Source: Sulfurimonas sp. (GTDB lineage: Bacteria; Campylobacterota; Campylobacteria; Campylobacterales; Sulfurimonadaceae). From it: DNA of 64,000 bases. Made by a program: the position numbers and the translations under genes. The stretch lies in NCBI GenBank assembly GCA_028687935.1, contig JAQTZE010000004.1, positions 129,875-193,874 on the forward strand. Direction: 5' to 3'. Of this stretch, positions 18,928 through 29,783 are shown piece after piece. Below the pieces are notes generated by a model, which did not search any database, was not told the DNA's origin, and was given only the letters and a program-made list of their open reading frames with translations. How positions within the stretch are numbered: position 1 is the first letter of the stretch; each line of letters starts with the position of its first letter.

Positions 18928-21900
18928 TTAAGCGAGGAAATCTTGTAGGGCTTGAGGTCTAGACCATGAAGCATCTTTCATCTCTTCAAGTGCTAAAATG
19001 AGCGCACGTGCAGCACTGAGTGTTGTAAAGTATGGTATGTTGCGTTTAAGAACTTCTTGACGGATTTTTACGGCATCTTTTTTAGATGTGTTGTTATCTG
19101 AAGTGTTGATAGCCATAGAGATTTCATCATTTTTCATGCTGTCTTCTATATTTGGACGTCCTTCTGAAATTTTAAGAACTCTCTCACAAGGTATACCTGC
19201 TTCTTCGATAATAGTCTGTGTACCTTTTGTCGCTACAAGTTTGAAACCATTTTTATGAAGACCGCTAGCGATCTCCGCTGCATGTTTTTTATCAGTGTCA
19301 ACAAACGAGAGGAAACATGTGCCACCTGTTGGAATCTTGTTGCCCGCTGCGAGTTGTGCTTTGGCAAAAGAGATACCGAAGTTCGAGCTGATACCCATAA
19401 CTTCACCTGTTGATTTCATCTCAGGAGATAAAACAAGGTCTGCTCCATAAAGTTTATGGAAAGGGAAAACTGCCTCTTTGACAGAGATATGACCTTTAAG
19501 ATGTGGACGAAGAAGACCGTTTGCCTCTTCGACTATCTTATATTTGTCATAAAACGCAAGAGCATCTCTGAGATTTTCACCCATCATAACACGTGTTGCA
19601 ACTTTTGCAAGTGGCATACCAGTCGCTTTGGAGACAAAAGGAACTGTTCTTGAAGCTCTTGGATTTACCTCGATAAGATAGATGTCACCCGCATGAATAG
19701 CGTACTGAACATTCATAAGTCCAACAACACCAAGGCCCAGTGCGATAGTCTTTGTCTGCTGCTCAACTTTTTCTATCAGTTCTTTAGAGAGATTTACTGG
19801 AGGAAGTGAACAAGCGCTATCTCCTGAGTGGATACCTGCTTCTTCGATATGTTGCATAACAGAACCGATATAAACCTCTGTACCATCACAGATAGCATCG
19901 ACATCAAGCTCGATAGCCTGATCTAAAAATCTATCAATAAGAACTGGTGCATTGTGAGAAACAGAAACTGCTACATCCATATATTGTTTGAGTTCATCTT
20001 CGCTATAAACGATACGCATACCACGTCCGCCAAGAACAAATGATGGACGAACAAGCACAGGATAACCAAGTCGCTCAGCGATTACATACGACTCTTCTTT
20101 TGTGCGTGCAAGACCGTTGTCAGGCTGTCTGAGGCCATTTTTGATAACAAAGTTTGAGAATTGCTCTCTATCTTCAGCAAGATCAATAACTGCCGAAGGA
20201 GTTCCTGAGATTTTTGCACCAATTTTTGTGAGAGAATCTGCAAGTTTGAGTGGCGTTTGTCCACCAAAGTGTACGATGATGCCATCTGGATTTTCATTTT
20301 CTATCACTTCTCTTACGTGCTCAAAGTCGATAGGCTCAAAATAAAGTACATCGGAAGTATCGTAGTCAGTTGAGACAGTCTCAGGGTTACAGTTATACAT
20401 AATTGTCTCAATACCCATCTCTTTGAGGGCAAACGCAGCATGAACACAACAGTAGTCAAACTCGATACCTTGTCCAATTCTGTTTGGTCCGCCACCGATA
20501 ATCATCACTTTTTTCTTGTCGCTTTGACGCTTTTGTATATTTGGAAGTTTTGTAATATTTGTAGAAGAGTAAAGATATGGAGTGAGCGCTTCAAACTCAG
20601 CAGCACAAGTATCTACTTCATTGTACTCTAAATGTACTCCGAGTTTTTTTCTCGCGTCATATACTTCGTTTTCGCTTACTTCATGCTCAGTATTTTTCGC
20701 GATGAGTTGTGCTATTTTTTTATCTGAAAAACCATCAACTTTCACACTTCTCATAAGCTCTGCATCAAATAAAATTTTGTCTGTAATTGTCTTCTCAACA
20801 GCTAAAATCTCTTCTATTTGGTATAAAAACCATGGATCAATCTGACATGTATCAAACATCTCTTCAACACTCATACCACGACGGAAGCCCTCAGCTACAT
20901 AGAGCACACGGTCTGCGTTTGGACGACGAATTTCGTGTTTGACAAACTCATCATCAAAAGGCATCTCATCAAAACCACACAGCCCTGTTTCAAGTGAACA
21001 GAGCGCTTTTTGCATAGACTCTTTGAATGTACGTCCAATAGCCATAACTTCACCAACAGACTTCATACTTGTGCTGAGTGTGTTCTCTGCTTCTGGGAAT
21101 TTTTCAAAAGTAAAACGAGGAATCTTTGTGACAACGTAGTCGATAACTGGCTCAAACGCAGCAGGTGTACCTGTAATATCGTTCGTGATCTCATCAAGTG
21201 TAAAGCCTACAGCCAAAAGTGTTGCAACTTTTGCGATAGGATATCCTGTAGCTTTTGATGCAAGAGCAGAGGAACGAGAAACGCGAGGGTTCATCTCAAT
21301 TACGATCATACGGCCTGTTGCTGGGTCGATTGAGAATTGAACATTTGATCCACCTGTGTCAACACCAATTTCACGCAAGATATCAAAAGATGCATTACGC
21401 ATTCTTTGGTACTCTTTGTCTGTGAGCGTAAGGGCAGGGGCTACGGTGATACTGTCACCTGTATGGACACCCATCGGGTCAAAGTTTTCGATTGAACAGA
21501 CGATGATACAGTTATCCGCTTTGTCGCGGATAACTTCCATCTCATACTCTTTCCAACCAAGAAGAGACTCTTCGATAAGGATCTCAGTTACCGGAGACTC
21601 ATCAAGTCCGCGTCTTGCAAGTTCTTTAAATTCGTCCATGTTATAAGCAACACCTGAACCACCACCTGCAAGTGTGAATGAAGCACGGATGATGATAGGA
21701 AAGCCAATCGTGTCAGCCGCTTTAAGCGCATCGTCCATATTGTATGCGTACATAGAAAATGGTAAATCCATCCCAATTTTTATCATCGCTTCTTTAAACG
21801 CAGAACGGTCTTCACCTTTGTGAATAGCAGCAGGAGATGCACCTAAAAACTCTACTCCTTCAAGCATCCCTTTTTCATACATCTTCGTAGCAACATTGAG

Positions 21901-22185
21901 TGCAGTCTGGCCACCCATTGTAGGAAGAACGGCATCAACTTTTTCATCTTTGATGATTCGAGCTATGATCTCTTCTTTGATTGGTTCAATGTATGTTCTG
22001 TCGGCAAACTCTGGATCTGTCATGATAGTTGCAGGATTTGAGTTGATAAGAATAACACGGTAACCCAACTCTTTGAGAGTTTTAACAGCTTGTGTGCCTG
22101 AGTAGTCGAACTCGCAGGCTTGTCCTATGATGATAGGACCAGAACCAATAAGGAGAATTGTTTTGATGTCGGTGCGTTTTGGCAT
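18928..22185 (-). CDS. carB: Carbamoyl-phosphate synthase large subunit
   Basis: Makes carbamoyl phosphate for pyrimidine and arginine synthesis. The 1085-residue product has the two duplicated ATP-grasp halves ([20 protein letters not shown] at the start and [18 protein letters not shown] near residue 565), the oligomerisation region between, and a C-terminal MGS-like allosteric domain. Length is normal. A TATAAT box stands 39-44 bp upstream. The small subunit carA is not in the window. Confidence 0.97.
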   Translation of the reverse strand: MPKRTDIKTILLIGSGPIIIGQACEFDYSGTQAVKTLKELGYRVILINSNPATIMTDPEFADRTYIEPIKEEIIARIIKDEKVDAVLPTMGGQTALNVATKMYEKGMLEGVEFLGASPAAIHKGEDRSAFKEAMIKIGMDLPFSMYAYNMDDALKAADTIGFPIIIRASFTLAGGGSGVAYNMDEFKELARRGLDESPVTEILIEESLLGWKEYEMEVIRDKADNCIIVCSIENFDPMGVHTGDSITVAPALTLTDKEYQRMRNASFDILREIGVDTGGSNVQFSIDPATGRMIVIEMNPRVSRSSALASKATGYPIAKVATLLAVGFTLDEITNDITGTPAAFEPVIDYVVTKIPRFTFEKFPEAENTLSTSMKSVGEVMAIGRTFKESMQKALCSLETGLCGFDEMPFDDEFVKHEIRRPNADRVLYVAEGFRRGMSVEEMFDTCQIDPWFLYQIEEILAVEKTITDKILFDAELMRSVKVDGFSDKKIAQLIAKNTEHEVSENEVYDARKKLGVHLEYNEVDTCAAEFEALTPYLYSSTNITKLPNIQKRQSDKKKVMIIGGGPNRIGQGIEFDYCCVHAAFALKEMGIETIMYNCNPETVSTDYDTSDVLYFEPIDFEHVREVIENENPDGIIVHFGGQTPLKLADSLTKIGAKISGTPSAVIDLAEDREQFSNFVIKNGLRQPDNGLARTKEESYVIAERLGYPVLVRPSFVLGGRGMRIVYSEDELKQYMDVAVSVSHNAPVLIDRFLDQAIELDVDAICDGTEVYIGSVMQHIEEAGIHSGDSACSLPPVNLSKELIEKVEQQTKTIALGLGVVGLMNVQYAIHAGDIYLIEVNPRASRTVPFVSKATGMPLAKVATRVMMGENLRDALAFYDKYKIVEEANGLLRPHLKGHISVKEAVFPFHKLYGADLVLSPEMKSTGEVMGISSNFGISFAKAQLAAGNKIPTGGTCFLSFVDTDKKHAAEIASGLHKNGFKLVATKGTQTIIEEAGIPCERVLKISEGRPNIEDSMKNDEISMAINTSDNNTSKKDAVKIRQEVLKRNIPYFTTLSAARALILALEEMKDASWSRPQALQDFLA

Positions 22186-22223
22186 TTGTAACCTCTTAAA
22201 AATATGTGCAAAAAAATTTGTTT

Positions 22224-22229
22224 ATTATA
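22224..22229 (-). promoter_or_regulatory. -10 box for the carB operon
   Basis: TATAAT on the minus strand about 40 bp upstream of the carB ATG, between a hairpin and the start codon. Confidence 0.5.
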
Positions 22230-22238
22230 GTCAAGAGG

Positions 22239-22265
22239 CACTTAAAACTTGATGAGTTTTAAGTG
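22239..22265. terminator. Hairpin between mipA/ompV-like gene and carB
   Basis: CACTTAAAAC (22239-22248) pairs with GTTTTAAGTG (22256-22265). It lies just past the stop of the outer-membrane gene and probably ends the long queH-mre operon. The adjoining T-run is on the plus-strand side, so termination efficiency on the minus strand is uncertain. Confidence 0.45.
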
Positions 22266-22271
22266 GTTTTT

Positions 22272-23009
22272 TTAATATTTGAAAGTATAAATGAGTGAAG
22301 CAAGACCTGAATAGATATAATCTTCATCAACAAGAGGACTATTTGTGGCTGCGTTTGAGAGTTTATCTACTCTCAGATTGACAAGTGCAGAGAGTTCATT
22401 TGTTAGCGGATATTTGATGTAAGTTTGTGCTCCGATCTGGAGTCCTTCGGCAGGTGAATATGACGCTCGTTGTGCAGTTGCCTCATCAGCTTCAACCCCA
22501 TAATAGTAGTTTGTGAACTGTGCAGTTTGGTAGATTAAAATGAGACTTGGATAAAAAGAAAACTTGCCATATTCAAAGTCATAACCTGCTTCAGTTTTAA
22601 AAATCCACGAGTCGTATCTCCCAAGAATATCGCTTAAAGCCATCATTTCAATATACGCTTTATCGCTCTTTGCACTAAACGCAAGACCGCCTTCAAAAGT
22701 GTTTTCTCTTGTGTGCATACCTTCTATATCAGAAGAGTCGTAGCCATATGTTCGAGGCTGCACTGTAAGCGAAAAGCCCCATGCATAATCTTCTTTTTTC
22801 TCACCTAAAAAGTAGATTCCGGCACGACTCCATTGTACATAAAAAAGGCCATTGTCAAAAAAGATGACGGGTGAAGGAAGCAGTAGATCATCAACACCTG
22901 TATAAGGCTGCGTTTGGATATAGGGACCAGCGCCAACAGTAATCTCTCTCTTGCTATCCTCAGCAACTAGCTGAGAGAAAAGTAGTAAAAATACGAGTAA
23001 ATATCTCAT
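22272..23009 (-). CDS. MipA/OmpV-like outer membrane beta-barrel protein
   Basis: A 245-residue protein with a signal peptide ending near LVAEDS, then alternating amphipathic strands ending in the aromatic terminus LIYTFKY typical of outer-membrane barrels. The pattern resembles the MipA/OmpV family (MltA-interacting scaffold proteins), in keeping with its place right after mreB-mreC. Its ATG overlaps the mreC stop by 4 bp (ATGA), so it is coupled to the cell-shape genes. The function in peptidoglycan assembly is inferred from neighbours. Confidence 0.65.
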   Translation of the reverse strand: MRYLLVFLLLFSQLVAEDSKREITVGAGPYIQTQPYTGVDDLLLPSPVIFFDNGLFYVQWSRAGIYFLGEKKEDYAWGFSLTVQPRTYGYDSSDIEGMHTRENTFEGGLAFSAKSDKAYIEMMALSDILGRYDSWIFKTEAGYDFEYGKFSFYPSLILIYQTAQFTNYYYGVEADEATAQRASYSPAEGLQIGAQTYIKYPLTNELSALVNLRVDKLSNAATNSPLVDEDYIYSGLASLIYTFKY

Positions 23010-23767
23010 CGAACACTCCTTATCATATGGAAATAGTTTGGATCGTTTTCTTTGTAGTAGGGCGCTACTACTGCGTTTTGAAACCCTCCAGTAGAACTCA
23101 CTGAGAGAACTTTTCCTACCTTAAGACCTTTGAAAAAAATACCATCAAGTCCTGAACTTATCACTTCATCTCCTGCGTTTATCTTGATCCACGTAGGGAT
23201 AAATTTTACTATCAAGTTTTCACTGTTATTTCCATGGGCAATTCCTGGGGCGAGTTCACTCCCTATATAGACAGCGTAAGAGCTTTTAGGATCTTTATTG
23301 AGTAAAGCAAGCGCTCTCTCTTTGTATCCAACAGCCAGACCAGCTACACTATCTTGATAAGTAAGTCCATAGATTTTGGAACTGTTAAAATCTTTCATAT
23401 CAAGCCAGAGTCTATTGAAATCACCAAACTTTTCATACGATAAGACACGAACAAGTTCGATATTGGGATTGATAGCAAGAGAAGAGTTGTTTTCTTTAAA
23501 AAGATCATTTACTTCTTTTGAAAGCTGTACCATAAGTATATGACCCTTTTCGTACATTTTAAGCTTTTCTTTGAGTTGTTCTATCTCTGCAGCTTGTAAA
23601 AAGTGTTTGTCAATTGTATTTGAGACATAGTTAGTGGAGTTGTGGTAACTCGATTTTATTGAGTTGAGCGTGGATATAAAAGGATTTTGTATGAGGTTCG
23701 TAAAATACAAAGCACCCACGAAGAGTGCAATAAAAAACGAAAAAAAGCCAAGGAGCTCTTTATTCAT
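23006..23767 (-). CDS. mreC: Rod shape-determining protein MreC
   Basis: A bitopic inner-membrane protein that links cytoplasmic MreB to periplasmic cell-wall enzymes. It has an N-terminal membrane segment (about 8-26), a coiled-coil stretch (about 55-90) and the beta-rich MreC domain with GDEVISSGLDGIFFKGLKVG. I prefer the ATG at 23767 (253 residues); a TTG two codons upstream is possible. The start overlaps the end of mreB by 8 bp. MreD is not present next to it. Confidence 0.93.
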   Translation of the reverse strand: MNKELLGFFSFFIALFVGALYFTNLIQNPFISTLNSIKSSYHNSTNYVSNTIDKHFLQAAEIEQLKEKLKMYEKGHILMVQLSKEVNDLFKENNSSLAINPNIELVRVLSYEKFGDFNRLWLDMKDFNSSKIYGLTYQDSVAGLAVGYKERALALLNKDPKSSYAVYIGSELAPGIAHGNNSENLIVKFIPTWIKINAGDEVISSGLDGIFFKGLKVGKVLSVSSTGGFQNAVVAPYYKENDPNYFHMIRSVR

Positions 23768-24797
23768 TTTCAAAAAGTTCTTGGAGCAGGTCTATCTCTT
23801 CAAGTGCGCGTCCCGTTCCTCTTGCAACAGCAAGAAGTGGCTCATCAGCTACGAATACAGGGATTCTTACGATATCTGAGAGATATTTATCAAGCTGACG
23901 GATAAGCGCTCCACCACCTGTGAGGATAATACCGTTGTTTACGATATCTCCTGCTAAGTCTGGTGGCATCTGCTCTAAGACGTTACGAAGTGCCTCCGCG
24001 ATCTCTTTAAGAGGTTCTTTCATCGCTTCTCTTGCATCTTCACTTGTAAGCTCTACTGAACTTAAAAGCCCCTCAACTTGGTCACGGCCATTGACAACCA
24101 TAGTTAACTCTTCAGCAAGTGAAACTGCTGTACCAATATTGATCTTGATCTCTTCAGCAACTCTCTCACCGATAAGAAGGTTATATTTTTTTCTAACATA
24201 GTTGACGATACCTTGGTCTATCTTGTCACCAGCTGTGCGGATAGATTTTGAGAGGACAAGACCACCAAGTGAGACAACACCTATCTCAGTCGTTCCGCCA
24301 CCGATATCTACGACAAGGTTCCCCTTAGGCTCACGTATATCTATTCCAGCACCAATAGCTGCAGCCATAGGCTCTTCGATAAGGAAAACTTCACGTGCAC
24401 CAGCACTGAGAGCAGACTCACGAACAGCTTTACGTTCCACTTGTGTAAGACCATAAGGTACACAGATAATGATACGAGGAGAGATAAATGAGCTTCTTCC
24501 GTGCGCTTTTTCTATAAACTTACGGATCATTTTTTCTGTCATATCGAAGTCAGCGATAACTCCATCACGCATTGGGCGAATAGCTTTGATATTGCCTGGA
24601 GTTTTTCCAACCATATCTTTTGCTTCATGTCCAACAGCCAAAACTCTTTGTTGACCATAACGCTCAGTTTTTACAGCAACTACGGATGGTTCATTGATGA
24701 TGATTCCGCGTCCTTTAGCGATAACGATAGTATTGGCAGTACCTAAGTCGATAGATAAGTCGTTGGAAAAAAGTCCTATTATTTTATTGAAAATCAT
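23760..24797 (-). CDS. mreB: Rod shape-determining protein MreB
   Basis: Bacterial actin homologue that guides rod-shaped cell-wall growth. The 345-residue product has the phosphate loops DLGTANTIV and DIGGGTTEIGV and the adenosine motif LTGGGALI. It is full length and lies 9 bp after clpX in the operon. Confidence 0.97.
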   Translation of the reverse strand: MIFNKIIGLFSNDLSIDLGTANTIVIAKGRGIIINEPSVVAVKTERYGQQRVLAVGHEAKDMVGKTPGNIKAIRPMRDGVIADFDMTEKMIRKFIEKAHGRSSFISPRIIICVPYGLTQVERKAVRESALSAGAREVFLIEEPMAAAIGAGIDIREPKGNLVVDIGGGTTEIGVVSLGGLVLSKSIRTAGDKIDQGIVNYVRKKYNLLIGERVAEEIKINIGTAVSLAEELTMVVNGRDQVEGLLSSVELTSEDAREAMKEPLKEIAEALRNVLEQMPPDLAGDIVNNGIILTGGGALIRQLDKYLSDIVRIPVFVADEPLLAVARGTGRALEEIDLLQELFENE

Positions 24798-24806
24798 ATC
24801 TTGCCT

Positions 24807-26051
24807 TTATGCTGTTTGTTTAGTAGATTTTTTTATATAGACAGGTTTCTCTGCGTTTTCAATAACTTCTTTTGTTATTAAAACCTCATACCCGTCATAT
24901 TCTGGAAGCTCATACATAATATCAATCATATTTTCTTCTAAAATTGCACGTAGACCTCTCGCACCTGTCTTGCGTTTGAGCGCTTTTTTAGCGATTGCTG
25001 CAAGGGCCTCTGGTTCAAAGTTAAGTTCTACGCCATCGATTGAAAAGAGTTTTTTGTATTGTTTTACAAGTGAGTTTTTTGGTTCTGTAAGGATACGAAC
25101 CATATCGGCTTCACTTATTTCACTCAAAGATGCGATAATAGGAAGACGACCGACAAGCTCTGGAATCAGTCCATAACCAACTAAATCATCCGGTTCAACC
25201 ATATCAAAAGTAGGTTTTTTCTCATCTTTAGTCTTTTTTTCATGACCAAAACCAAGAACATTTTCGCCTTGTTTTTTCTTGAGTATCTCTTCTAAACCGT
25301 CAAATGCACCACCACAGATAAATAAAATATTTGTTGTATCTATAACTGTAAAGTCCTGATTAGGGTGTTTTCTGCCACCTTTTGGTGGAATATTTACGGC
25401 TGAGCCTTCGATAATTTTAAGCAGTGCTTGCTGTACGCCTTCTCCTGAAACATCACGAGTGATAGAACGGTTTTCACTCATACGTGATACTTTGTCTACT
25501 TCATCAATAAAGACGATGCCCTGTTGTGCACGTTCGATATCACCATCAGCTGCTTGAAGAAGTTTTGTGAGAATGTTCTCAACATCTTCGCCGACATAGC
25601 CTGCTTCAGTAAGACTAGTAGCATCAGCAATGGCTATCGGTACATTTAAAACTCTTGCAATCGTCTGCGCCATAAGCGTTTTACCACTTCCAGTAGGGCC
25701 GATAAGTAGGACGTTTGATTTTGCGATTTCTGTATCATCTTCACTTATATTTTTTGTTTTAAAAATTCTTTTATAGTGGTTATAAACGGCAACGCTTAAA
25801 AGTTTACGTGCTCTCTCTTGACCGATGATATACTCACCAAGGAAGTTATCGAGCTCTTTTGGTGTCATAAGATTGTTTACGGCCTCAAGAAGTTCTTTTT
25901 CTTTTGAACCATCAACGATTTTTTCGTCTCCGAACATTATTTTGTAAGCACTTACTACACAGTTTTTACAGATATAAACGCTATTACCAGCTATGAGAGG
26001 GTTCTCTTCACTCTCTTTGGCATCACAAAAGCTACAGTGTCTATGTATCAT
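24807..26051 (-). CDS. clpX: ATP-dependent Clp protease ATP-binding subunit ClpX
   Basis: Unfoldase partner of ClpP. The 414-residue product has an N-terminal zinc finger (C6, C9, C28, C31), Walker A GPTGSGKT (118-125), Walker [10 protein letters not shown], the pore loop GYVGEDVE and the ClpB-D2-like C-terminus. The start overlaps the lpxA stop by 4 bp. clpP is not next to it. Confidence 0.97.
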   Translation of the reverse strand: MIHRHCSFCDAKESEENPLIAGNSVYICKNCVVSAYKIMFGDEKIVDGSKEKELLEAVNNLMTPKELDNFLGEYIIGQERARKLLSVAVYNHYKRIFKTKNISEDDTEIAKSNVLLIGPTGSGKTLMAQTIARVLNVPIAIADATSLTEAGYVGEDVENILTKLLQAADGDIERAQQGIVFIDEVDKVSRMSENRSITRDVSGEGVQQALLKIIEGSAVNIPPKGGRKHPNQDFTVIDTTNILFICGGAFDGLEEILKKKQGENVLGFGHEKKTKDEKKPTFDMVEPDDLVGYGLIPELVGRLPIIASLSEISEADMVRILTEPKNSLVKQYKKLFSIDGVELNFEPEALAAIAKKALKRKTGARGLRAILEENMIDIMYELPEYDGYEVLITKEVIENAEKPVYIKKSTKQTA

Positions 26052-26833
26052 ATATTTTTCCTCTCAAATGGGATCCCGCGTTTTGTCTCGATGACAAATT
26101 CGCAGAGATTTTTTACATATTGGTTTGTTGTATTTTCTAGTATCTCTTGGGCACTCTCTTTGAGTGGTTTGCCCGACTCAAAAAGGTCTCTATAAGCCGA
26201 TTTAAGTTCATTGATATCATCACGTTCAAGATGGCGGCGAAGGCCGTTTAGATTGAGTCCGCGAAGTGTCGCACGGTTTCCTTCTGCCAAACAATAAGGT
26301 GGAACATCTTGTGAAAGTGCACTTGCACCTGCGATCATAGCAAAATCACCGATAGTTACAAACTGATGGATAGGAGTCATTCCACCTACTACAGCATGGT
26401 TTCCGATGACGACATGGCCGGCAAGTGTAGCTGCGTTTGCAAAGATACAGTTGTCACCGATGATGACATCGTGTCCAAGGTGTACATAACCCATAAAAAG
26501 GTTTTGGTTGCCGACAACTGTCTTGCTCCCGCCGCCTTTTGTTCCTGGATTGAAAAGTGTGAACTCTCTGATTGTATTGTTATCACCGATAATAAGTTCT
26601 ACATCTTCTCCTGCAAATTTTAGGTCTTGCGGGATAGAACCAAGCACGGCATGTGAAAATATACGGTTATTTTTACCAATGCTTGTTTTTCCATAGATGC
26701 AGGCACCTTGTGCGATAGTAGTTCCATCACCGATTGTTGTTTGTGCAGAGATAAAACAAAAAGGTCCTATTTCTACATTTTCACCGATGATTGCACCATC
26801 TTCTATGACTGCTAGGTGTGATATTTTACTCAT
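26048..26833 (-). CDS. lpxA: Acyl-ACP--UDP-N-acetylglucosamine O-acyltransferase
   Basis: First step of lipid A synthesis. The 261-residue product is a left-handed beta-helix of hexapeptide repeats (for example [13 protein letters not shown] and [11 protein letters not shown]), with the catalytic-type His in [11 protein letters not shown], and the C-terminal helical region. It follows fabZ by 9 bp, the conserved fabZ-lpxA order. Confidence 0.96.
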   Translation of the reverse strand: MSKISHLAVIEDGAIIGENVEIGPFCFISAQTTIGDGTTIAQGACIYGKTSIGKNNRIFSHAVLGSIPQDLKFAGEDVELIIGDNNTIREFTLFNPGTKGGGSKTVVGNQNLFMGYVHLGHDVIIGDNCIFANAATLAGHVVIGNHAVVGGMTPIHQFVTIGDFAMIAGASALSQDVPPYCLAEGNRATLRGLNLNGLRRHLERDDINELKSAYRDLFESGKPLKESAQEILENTTNQYVKNLCEFVIETKRGIPFERKNI

Positions 26834-26842
26834 ACTAAGTTC

Positions 26843-27292
26843 TTATTTATCTACGATCATAGCTTTAAGTTCAGCTTCTGATACTAAAACATCATCAACA
26901 TACGCTTTACCTTCAAGCATCCAAATCGAGCCTTTTCTTTTGATAACACTGATGCGGTATTCAAGTCTGTCGCCAGGTCTTACAGGAGCGCGGAATTTTG
27001 CTTTATCGATGCTCATGAAGTAGACTACTTTGTTCGCAGCTTCTTCTTCACTCATATCATCCATACTTTGAAACGCCAAGATACCGCCAGCTTGTGCCAT
27101 ACCTTCAAGAATCATAACACCAGGATAGATTGGGTGACCAGGAAAATGGCCTTGAAATACTTGCTCGCTGATAGATACATTTTTATATCCTGTGAGAGTT
27201 TCGTTTTTTACGATATCCGTTACGCGGTCTACGAGTAAAAAAGGATAGCGGTGAGGTAAGATCTTTTGAATTTCCATAACGTCCATAGTCAT
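26843..27292 (-). CDS. fabZ: (3R)-hydroxyacyl-ACP dehydratase
   Basis: Hot-dog-fold dehydratase of fatty acid elongation. The 149-residue product carries the active-site His in [13 protein letters not shown] and the Glu in [18 protein letters not shown] box within the end of queH suggests a promoter for fabZ-lpxA-clpX-mreB-mreC-mipA. The first of two nearby ATG codons is used because it has the better-spaced GAAGG upstream. Confidence 0.95.
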   Translation of the reverse strand: MTMDVMEIQKILPHRYPFLLVDRVTDIVKNETLTGYKNVSISEQVFQGHFPGHPIYPGVMILEGMAQAGGILAFQSMDDMSEEEAANKVVYFMSIDKAKFRAPVRPGDRLEYRISVIKRKGSIWMLEGKAYVDDVLVSEAELKAMIVDK

Positions 27293-27338
27293 ATATAAAA
27301 GCCTTCATAATAATTTTGGCAATTTTAGCTAAATATTT

Positions 27339-27344
27339 ATTATA
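27339..27344 (-). promoter_or_regulatory. -10 box for the fabZ-lpxA-clpX-mre operon
   Basis: TATAAT on the minus strand at the very end of queH, 47-52 bp upstream of the fabZ ATG. Confidence 0.45.
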
Positions 27345-28422
27345 GAATGATTAGCTTTTCTTTGACGTCTTCATAGGTTTTTGTATCAAGATAGATCTCA
27401 AGTTTGCTCTGCGATGGCGTTTGAAGCACTATGATAGGGCTTAAATCTAAGATTGAACCCGAAATAATTTCTCGTATTGCAAGTTCTTTTTCTAAAGAGG
27501 GAGGATTAAAAATAAGTTCGTTCATCTCTTTATACTGCGTTTGACATAAGGCATTAAAATAATCTAAACTTATAAACTTAATCTCTTCACGGTTAAAATA
27601 GTGTACGTTTTGGCTCTCAAACTCTATCTTGCCTTGGGCTTTTTTTCTTGGGAGCGTTGAGTAGCTTAATGCGTAAGCAGGAAGAACTCTGTTTTTGCCC
27701 TCTGTGACTTTGAAGTTTAGTTGACGATAATTGAGAAATTTCTCTCTGATGATTCTATACTCTACAGCTTCATCTTCAAGTTGCATCCTGCGTTTATACA
27801 TTTCAAGGCGTTCTTCGATAGAAGCAGGAAGCACTGCGTTTGAGAGAGGAGAGAACATCTCATCCATCAGTTTGTTTTGTTGATCACGCTGCATAGTCAG
27901 ACCAAAAATACAGCCGCAATAGTCTTGGCGATAGAGTTGCTCCTCTTTTGTCACACGGCTTTGGTCCTGCGTGCCTCCACCTGAGCGGTAATCCACGGCT
28001 ATAAATTCCACTCCATGTTTGGCGTGAAATTCATCGCCTACGCGTTTAAGTTGCTCTTGGGATTTAAGGGGACTTACAAGTAGGGTCGTGGTAATTTTAC
28101 TCTCACCAATCTCAAGTGCTTTTTTTGCACTTGTGATAAAACGCTTATCAAAACAGACTTCGCAGCGAGCCCCTTTTTCAGGCTCATTCTCAAGTCCACG
28201 AACAGCTTGAAGCCAGTTTTCATAATCGTATTCGCCTTCGAGTAAATCGATACCAAGTTTTTTACAAGAACGTTCGACGTCGAGTAAACGCAGCTGGTAT
28301 TCTGAATAAGGATGGATGTTGGGATCATAAAAAAATCCAGTGAGTTTTTCATCTGGATAATCATGCTGTAGTTTCTCTAAAAAAAAGTGCGAATCAACGC
28401 TACAACAGATGTGAACCAACAT
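27340..28422 (-). CDS. queH: Epoxyqueuosine reductase QueH
   Basis: Last step of queuosine tRNA modification, a cobalamin-independent alternative to QueG. The product has the QueH/DUF208 cysteines: CC at positions 6-7, GARCEVC near 105 and YCGC near 175, plus the SGGGTQDQSR segment. At 360 residues it is the long Campylobacterota form, with about 150 extra C-terminal residues compared with the Thermotoga-type enzyme; the role of that extension is unknown. First gene of the minus-strand run into fabZ. Confidence 0.88.
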   Translation of the reverse strand: MLVHICCSVDSHFFLEKLQHDYPDEKLTGFFYDPNIHPYSEYQLRLLDVERSCKKLGIDLLEGEYDYENWLQAVRGLENEPEKGARCEVCFDKRFITSAKKALEIGESKITTTLLVSPLKSQEQLKRVGDEFHAKHGVEFIAVDYRSGGGTQDQSRVTKEEQLYRQDYCGCIFGLTMQRDQQNKLMDEMFSPLSNAVLPASIEERLEMYKRRMQLEDEAVEYRIIREKFLNYRQLNFKVTEGKNRVLPAYALSYSTLPRKKAQGKIEFESQNVHYFNREEIKFISLDYFNALCQTQYKEMNELIFNPPSLEKELAIREIISGSILDLSPIIVLQTPSQSKLEIYLDTKTYEDVKEKLIIL

Positions 28423-28555
28423 AAATTTTCCTTGAATTTTTTATGCAAGTATAGCGAAATTGTTTTTCTTCATCCCAAATAGATACGTTTGTTTTAGTTG
28501 CAATAGTGTAATCTTTAGATCTTAATTAGACAAAACAGCTAAGGAAATTGAGCCA

Positions 28556-29131
28556 ATGCATAGCACAACGAACGATTCGAAGATACTTTTAGCACTCAAT
28601 AAGCCTAAGGGTTATTTGGTCACACGTTCTGATGATCTGGGGCGAAAAACAGTGTATGAGCTTTTGCCTGATTGGGCTTTTGATGATGGTTGGATGCCTA
28701 TCGGACGCCTTGATCTTGAGTCGAAAGGACTTCTGTTGTTTACAACTGAGGGCAAAGTCGGGAATCTACTGACGAAACCTGGAGGCTGCATCAAAGTCTA
28801 TGAGATTTGGGTTCGAGGTCACGTAAGTGATGAACATATTGCACAAGCTCTAAAAGGAGTCCAAAGCAAGGATGAATTACTCAAAGCTCTTGTTGTAGAA
28901 AAAATAGGAGTAGGTGGTGCGAAAACAAAACTCAGAGTACAAATTGATGAGGGAAAAAATAGACATATTCGCCGACTTTTTGGGGCACTCAAAGACGCAA
29001 AATTTGGAACACCTTTAAAAGTCTTGGAATTGAGCCGAGTGAGTATTGGCAGTTTTAAATTAAACATCCAAAGTGGTAAGTGGCGTTTTCTTGCGGTAGA
29101 AGAGGAGAGAATGTTACTCTCAAGTAAGTAA
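28556..29131 (+). CDS. 16S/23S rRNA pseudouridine synthase, RsuA/RluE family
   Basis: A 191-residue single-domain enzyme of the RsuA/RluB/E/F group. It has the catalytic region PIGRLDLESKGLLLFTTEG with the conserved Asp, the NLLTKPG segment and EGKNRHIRRLFGAL. It has no N-terminal S4 domain, which fits the RluE subgroup, but the target site cannot be assigned from sequence alone. It begins at ATG 28556, divergent from queH. Confidence 0.85.
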   Translation: MHSTTNDSKILLALNKPKGYLVTRSDDLGRKTVYELLPDWAFDDGWMPIGRLDLESKGLLLFTTEGKVGNLLTKPGGCIKVYEIWVRGHVSDEHIAQALKGVQSKDELLKALVVEKIGVGGAKTKLRVQIDEGKNRHIRRLFGALKDAKFGTPLKVLELSRVSIGSFKLNIQSGKWRFLAVEEERMLLSSK

Positions 29132-29134
29132 AGT

Positions 29135-29154
29135 TCCACCTCCAAAGAGGTGGA
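29135..29154. terminator. Hairpin terminator between converging genes
   Basis: TCCACCTC-CAAA-GAGGTGGA is a perfect 8-bp stem between the stops of the pseudouridine synthase and cyclophilin genes. Confidence 0.6.
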
Positions 29155-29166
29155 TGTAGAAAAGAT

Positions 29167-29673
29167 CTATTCTTTTGTTTCTAGAACTTTGATAGATACG
29201 ATGTCGTCTTGACCTCTGATGCTGTCAAGAACTTTAAAGCTCTCTGCATCTTCTTTCTCGATTGCTCCAAAAACTGTGTGAACACCGTCTAAGTGTGGTG
29301 TTGCAGCGAAAGTGATGAAAAATTGGCTTCCACCTGTGTTTGGTCCAGCGTGAGCCATTGAGAGTGTTCCTCTTGTGTGGCGAGAAGTGTTCAGTGCTGT
29401 TTCACATGGGATAGAATATCCTGGTCCACCTGTTCCAGTTCCGTGTGGGCATCCACCTTGCGCCATGAATCCAGGGATAACACGGTGAAAGTTTAGGTTG
29501 TCATAGTAACCACTATTTGCGAGATCTGCAAAGTTTGCAACTGTATTTGGAGCTTCTTCTGGGAAAAGTTTTACCCAGATATCACCCTTGCTTGTCTCAA
29601 ACTTTGCATATTGAAGTTGTGCTAACTCCTCAGCGCTTAAATCGTATACTTTTAATTCTTTTCTTCCGAACAT
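29167..29673 (-). CDS. Cyclophilin-type peptidyl-prolyl cis-trans isomerase
   Basis: A 168-residue cyclophilin without a signal peptide, so cytoplasmic. Family motifs are complete: FHRVIPGFMAQGG, the TGGPGYSIPCE stretch, GTLSMAHAGPNTGGSQFFI and LDGVHTVFG. The short N-terminal extension starts MFGRKELKVYDL. Transcribed from its own TATAAT (29706-29701). Confidence 0.94.
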   Translation of the reverse strand: MFGRKELKVYDLSAEELAQLQYAKFETSKGDIWVKLFPEEAPNTVANFADLANSGYYDNLNFHRVIPGFMAQGGCPHGTGTGGPGYSIPCETALNTSRHTRGTLSMAHAGPNTGGSQFFITFAATPHLDGVHTVFGAIEKEDAESFKVLDSIRGQDDIVSIKVLETKE

Positions 29674-29700
29674 TAAAATTCCTTTGTAAATAATTTTGCA

Positions 29701-29706
29701 ATTATA
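29701..29706 (-). promoter_or_regulatory. -10 box for the cyclophilin gene
   Basis: TATAAT on the minus strand 28-33 bp upstream of the cyclophilin ATG. Confidence 0.5.
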
Positions 29707-29741
29707 GTTAAACTTTCTAAATTCTCTAAAAAGAATGTAGA

Positions 29742-29747
29742 TATAAT
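29742..29747 (+). promoter_or_regulatory. -10 box for the two-component system
   Basis: TATAAT on the plus strand 37-42 bp upstream of the histidine kinase start, divergent from the cyclophilin promoter. Confidence 0.5.
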
Positions 29748-29783
29748 CATTTTTTAAACTGAATTTTATAAGGAAAACAAATC